Shown one piece after another: positions 35,041 through 46,900 of a stretch of 64,000 bases of DNA (position 1 is its first letter; each line of letters opens with the position of its first letter). Position numbers and translations under genes: made by a program. Below the pieces are notes generated by a model. It saw nothing but the letters and a program-made list of their open reading frames with translations. It made no database searches and was not told the DNA's origin. Where the stretch lies: the NCBI GenBank assembly GCA_037367405.1, contig JAZKJV010003122.1, forward strand, positions 186,001 through 250,000, written 5' to 3'. Source of the stretch: Ottelia alismoides (Eukaryota > Streptophyta > Magnoliopsida > Alismatales > Hydrocharitaceae).

Positions 35041-38000
35041 TGATGAATCTTCGTTTCATCACCTTCATTCTATCATTTTGGCGTTAAAACCATAGCTAAT
35101 GCATATAAATAACATTAATTTGTACAAAATAACATTCATTATTTATTGCATTCATTGTGTAAATAATACTGTTTTTAATGCCAAAATCATAGAATAAAGG
35201 AAAGAAAAGAAAAAGAATAAAATACCAAAGGTATTTTATTTATTTTATGACCCTGAACCCCGAGACCAAGTCAAGAATTGAATTGGTCGACAAGGAATAA
35301 AATGGGGGGATAAGGGCCAAGAATACAGTAGACTCCCAATTCTTCTATTCATTCAATAAAGCATTTTTGGGACCTATTTTATTTTTCACTTTTTACAACT
35401 CAAATAAAGAAACTTTGTACACGAATTGTAGACAATAATGTACAGAAAAATAAAAAATTAATTTCTTCATAAATAACATACAATGTACAAATTTTACTTT
35501 GAATAAGATTCCAAAAGCCCAACTTCCCAGACCCATATCTCTCAATTAAAAACTCAAAATGTGTCAAAAACACCTTTAATTATATAAAATTTTTTATGAG
35601 CTATATAATGAAGGTGGTTTTATATTTTTTGGACTTAATATGTGAAAGTTAGGTTTTGGACCCCTATTGTACAATATACCTGAATAAAATATTCATTTAT
35701 AAATTATTTTTATTGTTTTATAATTTTATATTTTTGTAATGTTGTAAATATTATTTGTAGTATATGTACACATTAAATATAGAATAAAAATATAAAGAAA
35801 GTGTAAAAATAAAATAATGTGTAAAACTACATAGATAAAATACATGTACTTATACATATATAGTTTATACCTCTATTTATTTATGTATACAAATAACATC
35901 ATAAAATATAATAAATGTATATTTGTACACCTAAAAACAATTTGTAAATATATAAAATAAGATAATAAAATAATAAAATACAAAATACAAAATAAAACTA
36001 AAATGTACAAAACATAGATGACTATACCTATAAATACACCCAAAAATTTAACTTGTAATAATAATATAAAAAAATAAAAATCATATTAAAATACTACATA
36101 AAATAATAAACGTTTTTATTTTATAATCAAAAATTAAGAAAATCATTTACTATTTCTAATTGTTATTTTCGAATAAAAGGAGCTCTTTTATCCTATAGCG
36201 GGCTGACGTGGCCCAATGGGCTTCCAGGTATTGTTGACCTCGGTCAACTCCCCATCATTCATTTGACTTCTGTCAGAAGTCTCGAGCGGACTGCCTTCTT
36301 CGATTTTTCTAGGCCTCCCTGTTGCTCCTTCCACCTCGAGCTCTTCATGGATCTGATTCCCATCATGATCCTCTCTCACGTCAGATCGTCAGGTCCTTCT
36401 GATCTTCCTCGAGCGTGGCAATAATTAACGTCAAAGTCTGCTGGAACCTTCTATCTATAAATAATCTGACGGGCTCGTCCTTCCCTTCTTGATCCCTCAT
36501 GGAACCCTTGATCGAGTCTAGGTATGAGTGAAGGCTAGGTGACAATAGAGTCTTCCCCATGCATGGAGAACGTTGGAGAAAGGAGAGGAGGAGGTTCAGG
36601 GCAAGCTCCGACCACCCTGCTCCATGAGCTCCCTCTCAGGTATAAGAGATGATTTCTTTCCTGTTTTAGGTAGTTTTAATTCCCATACTTTAATTCTAGT
36701 CTTTAGTTTCAAATTTTTATTAGTACTTTTGTCTAGATTAGTCAAAGTTCCTCTCCAGAGCTCTCGAGCTCTGGCCTAATTTCGCCACGAACTGACCAAT
36801 CTCCGACCCCCACTTCATGTGCACTATCTTCCTCTGCACATTCTTCAACTAAATCGATCCCTTGACCAACTGGATCGACCATGGATCCGTGAATTGAAGG
36901 TCCAACTCCACCGCTCGCCAGATCTTCGCTGCCCACCTCCATTCCTATACAGAGTTGCTTCAAAATGGGTTGAGCTTCATCATATCGGACCCTTTGAACA
37001 TGCTTCTATTAGGGGAGTATCGACTCCATGTTTGACTCCCCAGGTGTTTAGAGCTCCATCGCCTCGTCGAGACTCATCTCTGGGTCCTAGACCTTGTGAA
37101 AGGCACCAATGGATTTGGATCAACAACAACAACGTGGAGAGTACCTCAACGTCGTGGGAGGAGCCTCGGAGCGCTATAAATCGACGGAACAAGGAAGAAC
37201 ATGCTCATATTCTTCTCTGTTCTTGGAGATGGACCCAACACCGTTGGATTGAGAACCTCCTCTCCAGATCACACCAGAGGCGTCGGATCTTCCAAAGCCA
37301 GCAGCGTTCGATCGCAACCCGCGATCAAATCTCATGCGTCCAAATGCGAAGGGGTACCAGCTACGTGGATGACACCATGTGTATAAGTGACCCGCATCCA
37401 GCCATCCGTCTCCACGCAGAGGAAGGGGTAAATGGCTAATCTAGCCTCGTAATTTTTGTATTTATTTATTAACTTTGTAAATAAAATGTCAAGTGTAAAA
37501 AATGTGGACCTTTAGCATTCAGGCCCCTGTATTTATTGTAAATGACAAATGGATCCATTCCATGTCACCTCACGTGTCGTCCCACGTGAGATGGCGAATT
37601 TGCAAAAACACCCTTGCAAATTTTTATATTTAATTTTATTCCATTAAATTTTCATATAGGTTGCATATTTATGGGAATATTACATGTATGCCCTGGTGAT
37701 TATTTTATTTGCAAAAATACCCCTCTCAGTACATGTATTTTTTGTTTTTGGATTTCATTTACCAAAAATTGGACCCATGCTCTAAAAATCTTGCAAAATT
37801 AGGTTAGATGCCTTCTAACATGTATTTTAACATCCCATTTTTATTCTAGCATTTTTTGCATTTTACCTAATTATAAAAAATAAAATGAGCATGTTTTTTT
37901 ATCTTTATTATATTTTAAAATGTTAAAAAAATAAAAAAAATTTGAAAAATTCCAAAAAAAATATATGTTTCCTATTTTATCATGTTTTAACCAAAGATAA

Positions 38001-38809
38001 AAAAACCCTAAAAATAACAAAAGGAGAAGACTAACAATTAAAAAGCTCCAAAATCGAACAAAAAAATAAAATCATTTAAATATCCAAAAAAATATTTTTA
38101 TGTGTGAATTTTATTTATAATATTACCTTGGTATTAAAATTGATTTGAAGAATTTTGGATGTGTTTTGCTATTTTTAATCTTCATGTCAATCTCGACCTA
38201 ATATTTAATCCTTGATTTGGGATCTTTTATATTTTAAAAAATGTATAAATTAGCAAAAATTCCAGAAAAATGACAAAACGTTAGAAAAATATGTAAAACT
38301 AAAAAACAATTTAATTTTATTTTATCTACTTTTACTAGTATTTATCATTATATTACTCTATATGGCATATATAGCCTTTTATAATCTATTATCTTTTAAA
38401 AAGAAAAGGAAATATAAAAAATATTTAAAATATAAAAAGAAAATGCACATGTATATACATACATATATATATGAATTAAAAATCCAAAAAATATATAAAA
38501 TTAAAAACCCAAAAAATGTATATATCTATATATATATGTATAAAGGACATGTTTATATATAATATAATTGGATTAACAATAATCGTAGTTGCCAATTTTG
38601 CTCTTTGTGGTTTGACCTCTACATGCTTACTTGTTGTGCACCTAATTTTGTAGGGAAAAATAAATTTTAACTCACTTTTTTCTATTTATTGCTTGATATA
38701 TGTCGTGGATTAATTGTTAATTGATCATGGGTTTCCTGAGTGGTCAATACATTGACTTGATTTCTCGATTTGTGAGATTTCTAGACCCTTGCTAAACTCG
38801 TGCTCATTA
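35041..38809 (+). repeat. 3' LTR of element 2 (3769 bp)
   Basis: The only uninterrupted plus-strand LTR of this family in the window. Starts TGATGAATCT, ends GCTCATTA (probably from an original TCATCA), then GAAGG. TATA box 36455-36463; double G-box palindrome 37566-37593; AT-rich U5 with the motif TTTGTGGTTTGACCTC near 38604-38619. Small ORFs called in the GC-rich core are LTR sequence. Confidence 0.9.
37566..37593. promoter_or_regulatory. double G-box palindrome, element 2 3' LTR
   Basis: Arms CACCTCACGTG and CACGTGAGATG with spacer TCGTCC. Both CACGTG cores intact. Confidence 0.62.
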
Positions 38810-38814
38810 GAAGG

Positions 38815-39113
38815 TTGATCAATCGAAAGCTTGTTATGATTTGGAAGTCATGATGACTCAATCACACACATATATATGATAATCAAGCATACACAAGTTC
38901 ATAAAAAATTACATATCAAGTTACAACAATGATAAAACAAATTCTCTTAATTCAGGGGCTTGATATTTGATGCATTCTTTATTTCTGAAACAACCTATAA
39001 TCCCACAAGCCAAAGATATATACTATGTAAGCTATTTACGATAAGTGTGCTTCATCGTTAAAAAAATAATAATATGAGCAATAATGCATGTTTGACTAGG
39101 ACTATAAATAAGT
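38815..39113 (-). repeat. dispersed Copia-like repeat, reversed piece right of element 2
   Basis: Reverse complement of about 49771-50065 (shared blocks around AACCTATAATCC, GATGCATTCTTTATTTCTGAAAC and CACACACATATATATGATAATC-like sequence). It continues 16850-17049 across the element 2 insertion. The match ends at about 39113, where family 3 internal sequence begins. Confidence 0.8.
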
Positions 39114-39169
39114 AACAAGATTGGCATCGGAATGAGAGATGAATCAGTTTGATCTTGGATTGGATGTGA

Positions 39170-40336
39170 TGGGAGGGAAATGGGTGGACTGGTGAAGGGC
39201 TCATGGACCAGATATGATGTATTGAAGTCGAGCTCTACATGACCAAGAATTGATTCCTCCATGAGGTCCTCTGTATATTATGATAAATCATCATTTTCCC
39301 TCAAATAGTCATCATGACTATCCTCAGTGGCATCTATTGTGAATTTCATTTCAGTTCTCTTCTTGATCCACAAAGATGATTCTTTCCAAGACATATGATT
39401 TGGAGATTCAGAGGCCATGGGCGGGGGAATATTGGCTAATGGATGATTTTCTTCGATTGTTTTGAGTAGTTCCTCGGTATCACCCCAAAAAGGATCAGAG
39501 AATAGAAAATCACTCTGATTAGACTCGGTAGTAGAAGATGTATCCATATAGTCATCGACTGAATTGATTTGATCTTCTTTCCTTGTGGTGGGGGTAATGG
39601 AATTGGACATTTCATCTTTTAACGAGTCATCGCAAAAAATCTTCAGCATATCATCATGTGTTGGTTGGAAGGGAGTTTTGGTACATGAAGAAGTCAACTC
39701 ATTGTCTGATATGTCCTCAGATTCCAACTCAAAATCTGTACTTTCCTTAATTGAAAAATCACATCTAGAATCAACATCAAATGGTATATCTCCTTCTGTT
39801 TCTTCTTCCCACTCAACATAAGTGTCATCCTCAATTTCAACTTTTGTCTCAAACCAATCAATATCATTAATACATCGAGGTTCATAATTTTCAAAATCAT
39901 CTGAGGAAGGATCAATGCTATCATCAAAACATGTCTTTATCTTTAGCATACCCAGGGCTGAAGTTAATTTGAGATCAGGATTTAGCGTTTCCCAGACTTC
40001 ATCTAATTCAAAAATTGTCCGACCAGTGAGAGGACATTGTGGGGCTTCAAGTGCAGAGTCTAGATGAGACATGTCCTTATGAGGGAGTTGTGAGGTGTTC
40101 AGACTAACCTCCAGAGGGTCTTTAGAAAGATGGACAGGGGCAAAATCATCAAGAATAGCACAGTTCTCTATCCATCCACAGTCCTCGATTTCAAAGTCAC
40201 CAAGAGTAGGGGTGACATGATCCACAGGAATATCTTTATCATTGATTTTCAATTCCACTCTCTCATCTTCACAGTCAAAATGTGCCTTGGCAGTGGCCAA
40301 GAACAGTCGTTCAAGTATGTTGGGTCTCTCACTTAG
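39170..40336 (-). pseudogene. protease C-terminus fused to long acidic region (family 3)
   Basis: The 340-residue ORF (40300-39278) opens MATAKAHFDCEDERVELKINDKDIPVDHVTP; just upstream the frame reads LERLFLATAKA, so this is the ...RPFLATA end of a Ty3 aspartic protease. Some 300 residues very rich in Asp, Glu and Ser follow, with no known domain. A TAA at 39278-39280 is followed in phase by about 30 more plausible codons (MEESILGHVELDFNTS). The catalytic half of the protease is deleted, so the piece has no enzyme activity. An alternative reading is a domesticated or nonautonomous-element protein; there is no evidence for expression. Confidence 0.65.
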
Positions 40337-40375
40337 TGTATTGTCTTGATTGGACTTTTGTTGTGTTGCAGCCAG

Positions 40376-40663
40376 TTATCTAATGTCCTGGGTCAAAGCA
40401 TCAAAATCTACAGCTAAGGTTGGCTGTGTCAGTAAGGGCTCAATCAGTTGTTTGGGCCAGGTGTGATTTTGGACCCAATGGACTGTGTCCTCTGCTGCAG
40501 AGAAATAACGTGTGCTGATGGGTGGTGGTCGGATGAGAGGAGCTATGGTATGTTGAATTGTCGCATTCTCTTCACTCAAAAGTTGTAGCTGTTTGAAGAT
40601 GAGGTCCATGGTGTTCGGTTTCTCTGCTCCTATGTTTCCTAGGTGAATTTTCAGATTTCTCAA
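40376..40663 (-). pseudogene. family 3 gag-like N-terminal ORF
   Basis: A 95-residue ORF with MDLIFKQLQLLSEENATIQHTIAPLI, a helical start typical of some plant Ty3 Gag proteins, and FDALTQDIR before the stop. Its position after the primer site and leader fits a Gag N-terminus. No capsid core or zinc knuckle follows because of the deletion. Identity is inferred from place more than from sequence. Confidence 0.45.
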
Positions 40664-41597
40664 TCGAAGGAGACGGGTAGGATTTACAGACTAGGTCGTA
40701 ATCTAAAGATTGTTGCAATGGATTTTTCAGAAACCTAAGACCTAGCATACACATCACAAACACCAGACAAGTTGTTGATTCACCAACTCACACAAAATTA
40801 CCGCGGGAGCAATTATCTTTTCAATTTTAGTTTAGTGATTCAACACAAGTTTTCAGATAAATTAGAGTCCTTAAAGATGAGGTGGGTGTGGAAGATTGTG
40901 AGAAATTGATGTCCTAATCTGGCTAAGGGAACCAGGGTACGGTACTCAGATCGAGGATCTGCTTCTTCCCACAAGAACCAGTGCCCAACGCGTCGAGGAG
41001 TTACGATTTCTCTCTGCAATCCCACGTAGCACCAGGGATTTTTGTCTCTATCCAAGGGTTCTATGTGCTCCTGATTTTTGTGTCATACATGTGCATCAAA
41101 ACAAGCATTCAGGACTTTTTGCCCGCTTTCTGCTCGTGCCACTGCGGTGGCCTTTCAAGGTTATCTTTTTAGCGTGATAAAGCACGTTTTGATGATCTTT
41201 TTTTAGGTGAGCAGAGGGAGAAGACCACAGAGATGATGCAAAGATTAAGTATTTTTTTAATTTTTTTCGGTTTAAATTCAAGCACAAACAAATGCAAATA
41301 TTTAAAAGCCTAAGATGCCTAAGAGAAAGAGGGACTCATAGTGCCTGCACTTCTGGTGCTAATCCGTAATATTTTGTCCTGCTGATGGCGAGCTTTCCCG
41401 AGAAGAGAGGGGGGGGGGAGAAATTAAGATTACAAAAATTTTTTCTACCACAATACAAGTTTGCTAAAATAAAATGCATGAAAAGACAAGTATATTTTTT
41501 CTTTTTGAAGCCTAAGTACCTGCAAATAAAAAAAATGCACGGATTAGATAATTGAAAATAAGTAGAAATGAAGAAGAAAAAATTACAAATGTTGCCT

Positions 41598-41617
41598 AGT
41601 CCCCGGCAACGGTGCCA
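41598..41617 (-). promoter_or_regulatory. primer binding site, tRNA-Asp type (family 3)
   Basis: Minus-strand TGGCACCGTTGCCGGGGACT, six bases after the LTR end, differs from the canonical tRNA-Asp site by one base (A for G at position 5). It sets the LTR end at 41624 and the direction of the element. Confidence 0.88.
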
Positions 41618-41623
41618 AAATAT

Positions 41624-43075
41624 TGATGCGATTTTATGTGGGTTAAAAAGTTGGTTTTACCACATCGTTGTTGTTCCACGCAAAACCGCAATCAAACAAA
41701 TAAGATTACAACTACAAGCATGTTGGAAAAATATGAGTTATATAGTGTAAGTAGAGGTTTGTATCCATAGGGACTAAGCAAACTCGCTCTTTTTGTTCTT
41801 CTTTAAAACTTGATTCAAATTTTAAATCTATTGTAATGAAAGAAAACTTATAACAGAATGCGATCTACGGTGAGAATACTTCCTAGAACTTAGAATAAGC
41901 AAATGATGGTATGAGTGCAACTAAGTAAGGAAGTGGGGGTTGATTCGTAATTTAATATGGGAAGATGAGATTTACTTGGAAGCTTTCAAGAGAGAATGAT
42001 GAAATATAAAACTTGCATTGCATATATTTTCAAGAAAAATGGAGTTGAGAATAGCTTACACAATAAAAGTTGTTCTTGCAAATTCAACTTAAACAAATTA
42101 ACTAAGGTAGAAAAAAATACAACGACAAATAAGATGGGAAAGAAATGCTTCTCTATTTGATTACGGAGTGAAGACGATGATGATGGCGGAGATGGGAGTG
42201 TGCGGGGAGATGCGTGGGCTGATCGCACACACAAAGATGGAGCCGGAGAGAGAAGGTCGTCGAGGAGGAGATGTGTCGCAGCAGTGCGGAAGGAGATATC
42301 CGTGCAGGCTGCTACGAATTGGAGGAGATGGCCGTGTGTGTGGACGCACGGGCTGCTACGGGCTGGAGGAGAACCGCGAGGAGGAGGAAGTGCGCGAGGG
42401 GAGAGGGTCGTTGGCTGTGCGCTACTTCTATACCTGCATGAGAAAACATGAGAGAGAGAGAGAAACGAGAGGGAGAGGGTGCGTAAGAGGGGAGAGCCTT
42501 GTATTTGCACGGGTCATTTTATAAAGGTCCTATTCATCTCTTCAACATGAAGAGTCACATGCATGTAAAGACAAAAACATTTAATTTCATTCATGCATGA
42601 GGAGAAGAGAGGAATTAACATGGCTGATTCTTTAATTTTCATGGGGGATGGTCTTAATTTATATTAGTCATATACACCTTTTCAAAGTAAAGTAAAAAGT
42701 CACATGCATGTATGACATTTAATGAGTGGGAATTTTTTTACTCTCACCCTTCCCCATTTCTTTCCAACAAAAAGGTGAAGTGAAATGTGTTGGATGTTTT
42801 ATGTTATAAGCATACCCAATAATTCTTTATTCTCTCTGATAACAACAAATCGGAATTTTATAAATGATACTTGATCTCAGTTTAGAAGATGATCTTTAAG
42901 TGTACATAGAGATTTGTGAGAATATTTTTCTTTAGCTGATTTATTGATTTTATGAGGATTTTATCTGTTATATGTGTAGAATGCAACTTGTGTGAATTTG
43001 AAGTTACACATCAAAGATTAATATTGTATTTCACATAAATTAAGCATGTTATACCCATATATAATGTAATCATCA
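41624..43075 (-). repeat. 5' LTR of family 3 element (about 1.45 kb)
   Basis: In element orientation starts TGATGATTACATT (43075) and ends CGCATCA (41624). Inverted copy of 14881-16295, with the same GC island (42180-42460) and TATA box (42517-42525, minus strand). A GA-rich tract is at 42450-42476. Outer flank 43076-43080 is GTATA. ORFs in the GC island are not genes. Confidence 0.85.
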
Positions 43076-44690
43076 GTATACTCTAGGTTGATGGGATTGT
43101 AAAAGATTGTATACTATGACACTTCCATTCAGAGGGATTGTTGAAATCCTGTAAATTTTAGTGATTCCTCTTTAAGGCTAAAAGAATGGGAATAAATTAG
43201 ATTAAATCTCACTTTATAGAACTAATTTCGAGATCTAAATAGTAGGAAATTGATCTGAAAGAATTCAGAGACAATCAGCGAAATGGTTCATAAAGTATCC
43301 GATTATAATTGTTCAAAGTGGTTTAAACTCTGATATATATGTAAATTTAATTATCGAGTCACTATTCATGATTTATATAGTCTCCTTTACATTATCTCCA
43401 AGTATCTAAGAATGTTGCACACGAATCCTGATTGGATTAGGAGTCATACATTGAGATTAAATATCAAGATACTAATTGTCATTATTATTGATAAATTGAT
43501 ATGAGAATATCAGAATATGTGAATATGATTCACATTATTCACTATTTGGTTGATATGAATATTATTCTATAATAATTTATATGAATACAATTCATATTTA
43601 GTTTAAGACTTACATGAATATGATTCGTATAATTAGTTAATGTCGATAGGAATTGGATTTATATTCTCCATTAATTAAATGTTAATTGGAATTACATTTT
43701 ATTATAGATTGGATTCATAATTTGGTAGGATCATTTTGCAATTATCTCATGGTGGTTGGTGGAAATTAATTAAATAATTAATGTAATCAATTTCAAAACT
43801 ACCATGGTCCAAATCCAACTTAAAAATGTAGTATTAATATAATAAATAAAGAAAAAAATTCTTCTCATTATGGATGTATATATGAGTTGCTTCTAGGAGA
43901 GAGGTTATTTTCCCTCTTTATTATTCCAACAAATATGTTAAGTCCAAAAGATAGAGAAATAGGAAGGTATAACTAATCAGAGAGAGAGAGAAATTAAAGA
44001 GATATTCTGTCTACTCATTCTCTAATGATCGTCCGTTCAAATGGAGTAAGACTCCATCATGGATGTTTATTGCCTATATAAAAAGGGATTGGGGACTCTT
44101 CTCATTTATTCAATTTCATCTCAACGGGTACTCTCTAATCCAAAGAAAAAGATGAGAAAACAGAACATACAAATTCTCTTTTTCAGTCACTTAGGTGTTC
44201 CCCATATACACCATCAAACATCCCCGTGGTTGTCCACCATATAACTTCTCCTCTACTCTCTGTTGGCTCGACCAATTGCGAGAGGATTCACCTTTTTCTC
44301 CGTGCTTCGTGCTCAAGTAGAAGGACTTGATTTGAAAGATGAAATTGAAAGGTATAGATCATTCTAGATCTCTTTTAGCATGGATAACTTGGAGGAGAAT
44401 AAATCACAAGGGAAGTACCACGAGTCATCGTTGTGCCTGCGAGTACAAGGGTACATTGGATCAAACCTAAATTAGGAGGTCTATTGTTTTAGATACTCAC
44501 ACAATAAAGACATTCTTCTATACTCTTGTATCTTGCTAAATGGTTTGGATTTTGCATTTACAATCTTTTTTTGTTTTATAATTCCATTGGTACTCATAAA
44601 ATGAACGCCTTATATTACCCATTTAATTCATTTTTCAGTGTTTCCATGATGTAGGAGATAAACCATCCTTCATCAGAGCCTTATTTGGAG
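43076..44690 (+). repeat. Copia-like LTR relic with primer-site remnant
   Basis: A promoter-like CTATATAAAAAG lies at 44073-44084 and, after about 590 bases, CTTCATCAGAGC (44668-44679) resembles the initiator-Met primer site TGGTATCAGAGC used by plant Copia elements. A possible start is TGTTGAAATCC near 43138. Between them is AT-rich noncoding DNA. No partner LTR or Copia protein is seen, so this is a tentative call. Confidence 0.35.
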
Positions 44691-46299
44691 AATTCTGATT
44701 GTGTCTGGATCCAAAGAACAAAAGGCCATATTTTTATGATTGCAAGTATATTGTGTTTGCAACTACTTTCATATTTTGAATGATTTGGTGGCATATGATG
44801 TTATTGTTCATCTCTCCTATTTAGAATATTTTTTTAGATATTTATAACGTCTAGAAGTATGGACTTGTACTTAAAGATTGCCAAAAGTTGGTGGCATCAG
44901 ACGAAGATTCACATGTAGAGAATGACCATAGACTTCGATTTTTCAAAGATTATAGCAAATCATTATATATTTTACACTATAGTTTGATCCATATAGCATT
45001 TTAAAATATTGATTAATAAGCCGTTGATCAAGTCTCCAATCAGTGTGAAATGATTTCATGCAATTCCGATAGCGCGACATTAAGAAATGGGATTTACCCA
45101 TAGATGGAGTTGGGAGAGAACTCAATAAAATATAACAACTTGTTTTCCCTCTTTCTGGACTCATAGCTGATGTGAATATTTTTGATATATTCAGATCAAG
45201 AGTTTGAACTAATATTTTTTTAAAATATTGGTGGTCACAACAAATTTTGTGGTTCATTAGATAGGTAAACTTTTGGCATTGGTCCCACATTAATCTATTG
45301 AGTGAGGTGACCTTTAAAAATTAAATTTGAATTTATTTCTCTGGTTTTTCTAGGGGTATTATTTCACTACTTTCGAGAACCAAATATACTCCTACGTGTC
45401 CTTTGACGAGGCTCAACATGATATGATTTGTTACGATTTTTATTCCAAGGTTTGCTAGGCATTAAAATTCAAAAACACAAAATCAATGTCTGTTGCATTT
45501 GTACATTTATCCATATTAAGTCCAAAATTTCTTAAAAATTGAGTAAGTTTCATTTTCATTTAGCATCATCTCATATTTTTTATTTTAAAAAATATTGCAT
45601 TTACATAAATGAAATTCTAAAGTTCCACAGACCTTGCATAATTAATTCATTTTAAATCTAAAATACTAAAAATGTGTTGTGGATTCCTTGTTGATAAAGG
45701 TCTTTGGAAAAAAATAATTGTGATTTTTGGGGTCTTAATTCACATAGAAACCTAATTGAGAAAATAGCCACATTTCTATTTTAAAACCAATCTCCAAACT
45801 TATTTCTATTTGTTTATTTTAATTCAAATCCTATATTTTTAAATACCCAAATGGACACAAAATCACTAAAAACACAAAAGTGTCTGCTTCCTTATATTAT
45901 TATATTTTTATCACCCTTAAAATTAATTAAAGTTCTATATTTTATAAACTTTGTTATATCAAGTATCACATTTTATCTTATTTTCTTTTAGTTAATTAAA
46001 AACAATTTAATACTTGCAAAATTAAAAATAAAAATCCAAAAATCTCATTGTGCTAACTGCATCATTGCATTGGCATATACATTAATACATATTTTATTTG
46101 CATCAAAGCCGCATTGCATTTAATTATATGGCATCAAACCACACTTAAATTATATATCACCTAAAATTAATATTTACTTAACTAAATCAAGCCACTTACG
46201 AAAAATTTATCACCTCCTTGAGTTCAACTTTGGGACTGGCACATAATTTGCAATCATTGTGATTTTTTAAATAGTCATTTTATACATGATATTACAACA
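44691..46299. other. unassigned AT-rich DNA
   Basis: No convincing coding sequence; the 115-residue minus-strand ORF at 44943-45290 has no recognisable domain. Near 46216 CACCTCCTTGAGTTCAACTT resembles the U5-type motif of the Ty3 LTRs, and 45950-46260 loosely matches 61900-62130. So the right part is probably a decayed LTR. Confidence 0.4.
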
Positions 46300-46900
46300 T
46301 TGTTAACTAAGGGTAAAAGGATGTTTTCACTTAACAAGGATCGTATCCAATTATTCATGATCCTTAGTGCACTCTTTACCAAGTTGGATATCGGTAGAAG
46401 ACATTTTATGCCAATACATCAAAGAAGATGCACCAATACAGTTGAGTATACACCAATACATCAACTACGTATAGTAAGACTTTTTATGCTGTTAATCATG
46501 AGCACCGGTACTCTTGTCCCTTCATCAATACACATGAGCTTCTGTTATTTATTCATGTTCTACTTACATCCTTGCATCGATGCATTTTCATTCTTTGTTA
46601 TTGCACTAGTGCAAACATTATGCATCGACGCAATAATATTATTACACAATAAAGCCCTTGTTTCTTCACCGATATACACTTCTGATACGTTTAATCCAAT
46701 GTATTTTCCTAATTGTTGCATCAATACATCCTTATGTCCATCGATATGTATTCAATGGTTGGTATTTGAACTTAGTCATTTGAATGTTTGTTTTGTGAAT
46801 AACTGTTGTATAGGTACAAATTTTGTTTAACGGTACACCATAGTCGTTGAACCTTTCTTATACTGTTTTATCCCGCGACGCATTGGTACACAACTTTATG
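46300..46900. repeat. array of short ATCGATGCAT-like motifs
   Basis: Motifs such as ATCAATACAT, GCATCGATGCAT, GCATCGACGCA, CACCGGTAC and CATCGATATGTAT recur every 30-80 bases. Several are palindromes. The 176-residue ORF at 46300-46830 runs through this array and its composition follows the motifs, so I do not regard it as a gene. A TATA-like CCTATAAAAAATT is at 46982-46994. Similar in style to the GATCAATC array at 50030-50600, suggesting a Copia-type LTR. Confidence 0.45.

Larger units (their letters stand above)
17050..38809 (+). mobile_element. Athila-like Ty3/gypsy element 2, with nested insertion
   Basis: Both LTRs, leader, gag, protease, RT/RNase H, integrase, polypurine tract and a 5-bp target duplication (GAAGG at 17045-17049 and 38810-38814) are present. 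The 5' LTR is interrupted by a reverse solo LTR and has lost its 3' end together with the primer site. Coding regions have many stops and frameshifts. The two LTRs differ at about six positions in the first 60 bases, which suggests an old insertion. Domain order PR-RT-RNaseH-INT is that of Ty3; wording is Athila-like. Confidence 0.92.
39114..41597 (-). mobile_element. family 3 Ty3 element, 5' internal region, deleted derivative
   Basis: Reads on the minus strand from the primer site at 41617 through a leader and a short gag-like ORF (40663-40376) to a 340-residue ORF that begins inside the end of a protease. Most of gag, the start of the protease and all of RT, RNase H and integrase are missing. 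At 39113 it gives way to the Copia-like repeat. Orientation is opposite to the 3' half of the same family at 13146-16295. Confidence 0.72.

Noticed and set aside
39278..40300. 340-residue ORF as a genuine host gene
   Set aside because: Its start is the ...FLATA end of a Ty3 protease, and it lies behind an LTR and tRNA-Asp primer site, so retroelement origin is clear.
44943..45290. 115-residue minus-strand ORF
   Set aside because: No domain, in AT-rich repeat-like DNA; length is within chance for this composition and context.
46300..46830. 176-residue ORF, possible gene
   Set aside because: Composition follows a repeated short DNA motif; no recognisable domain, no splice or promoter context of a gene.
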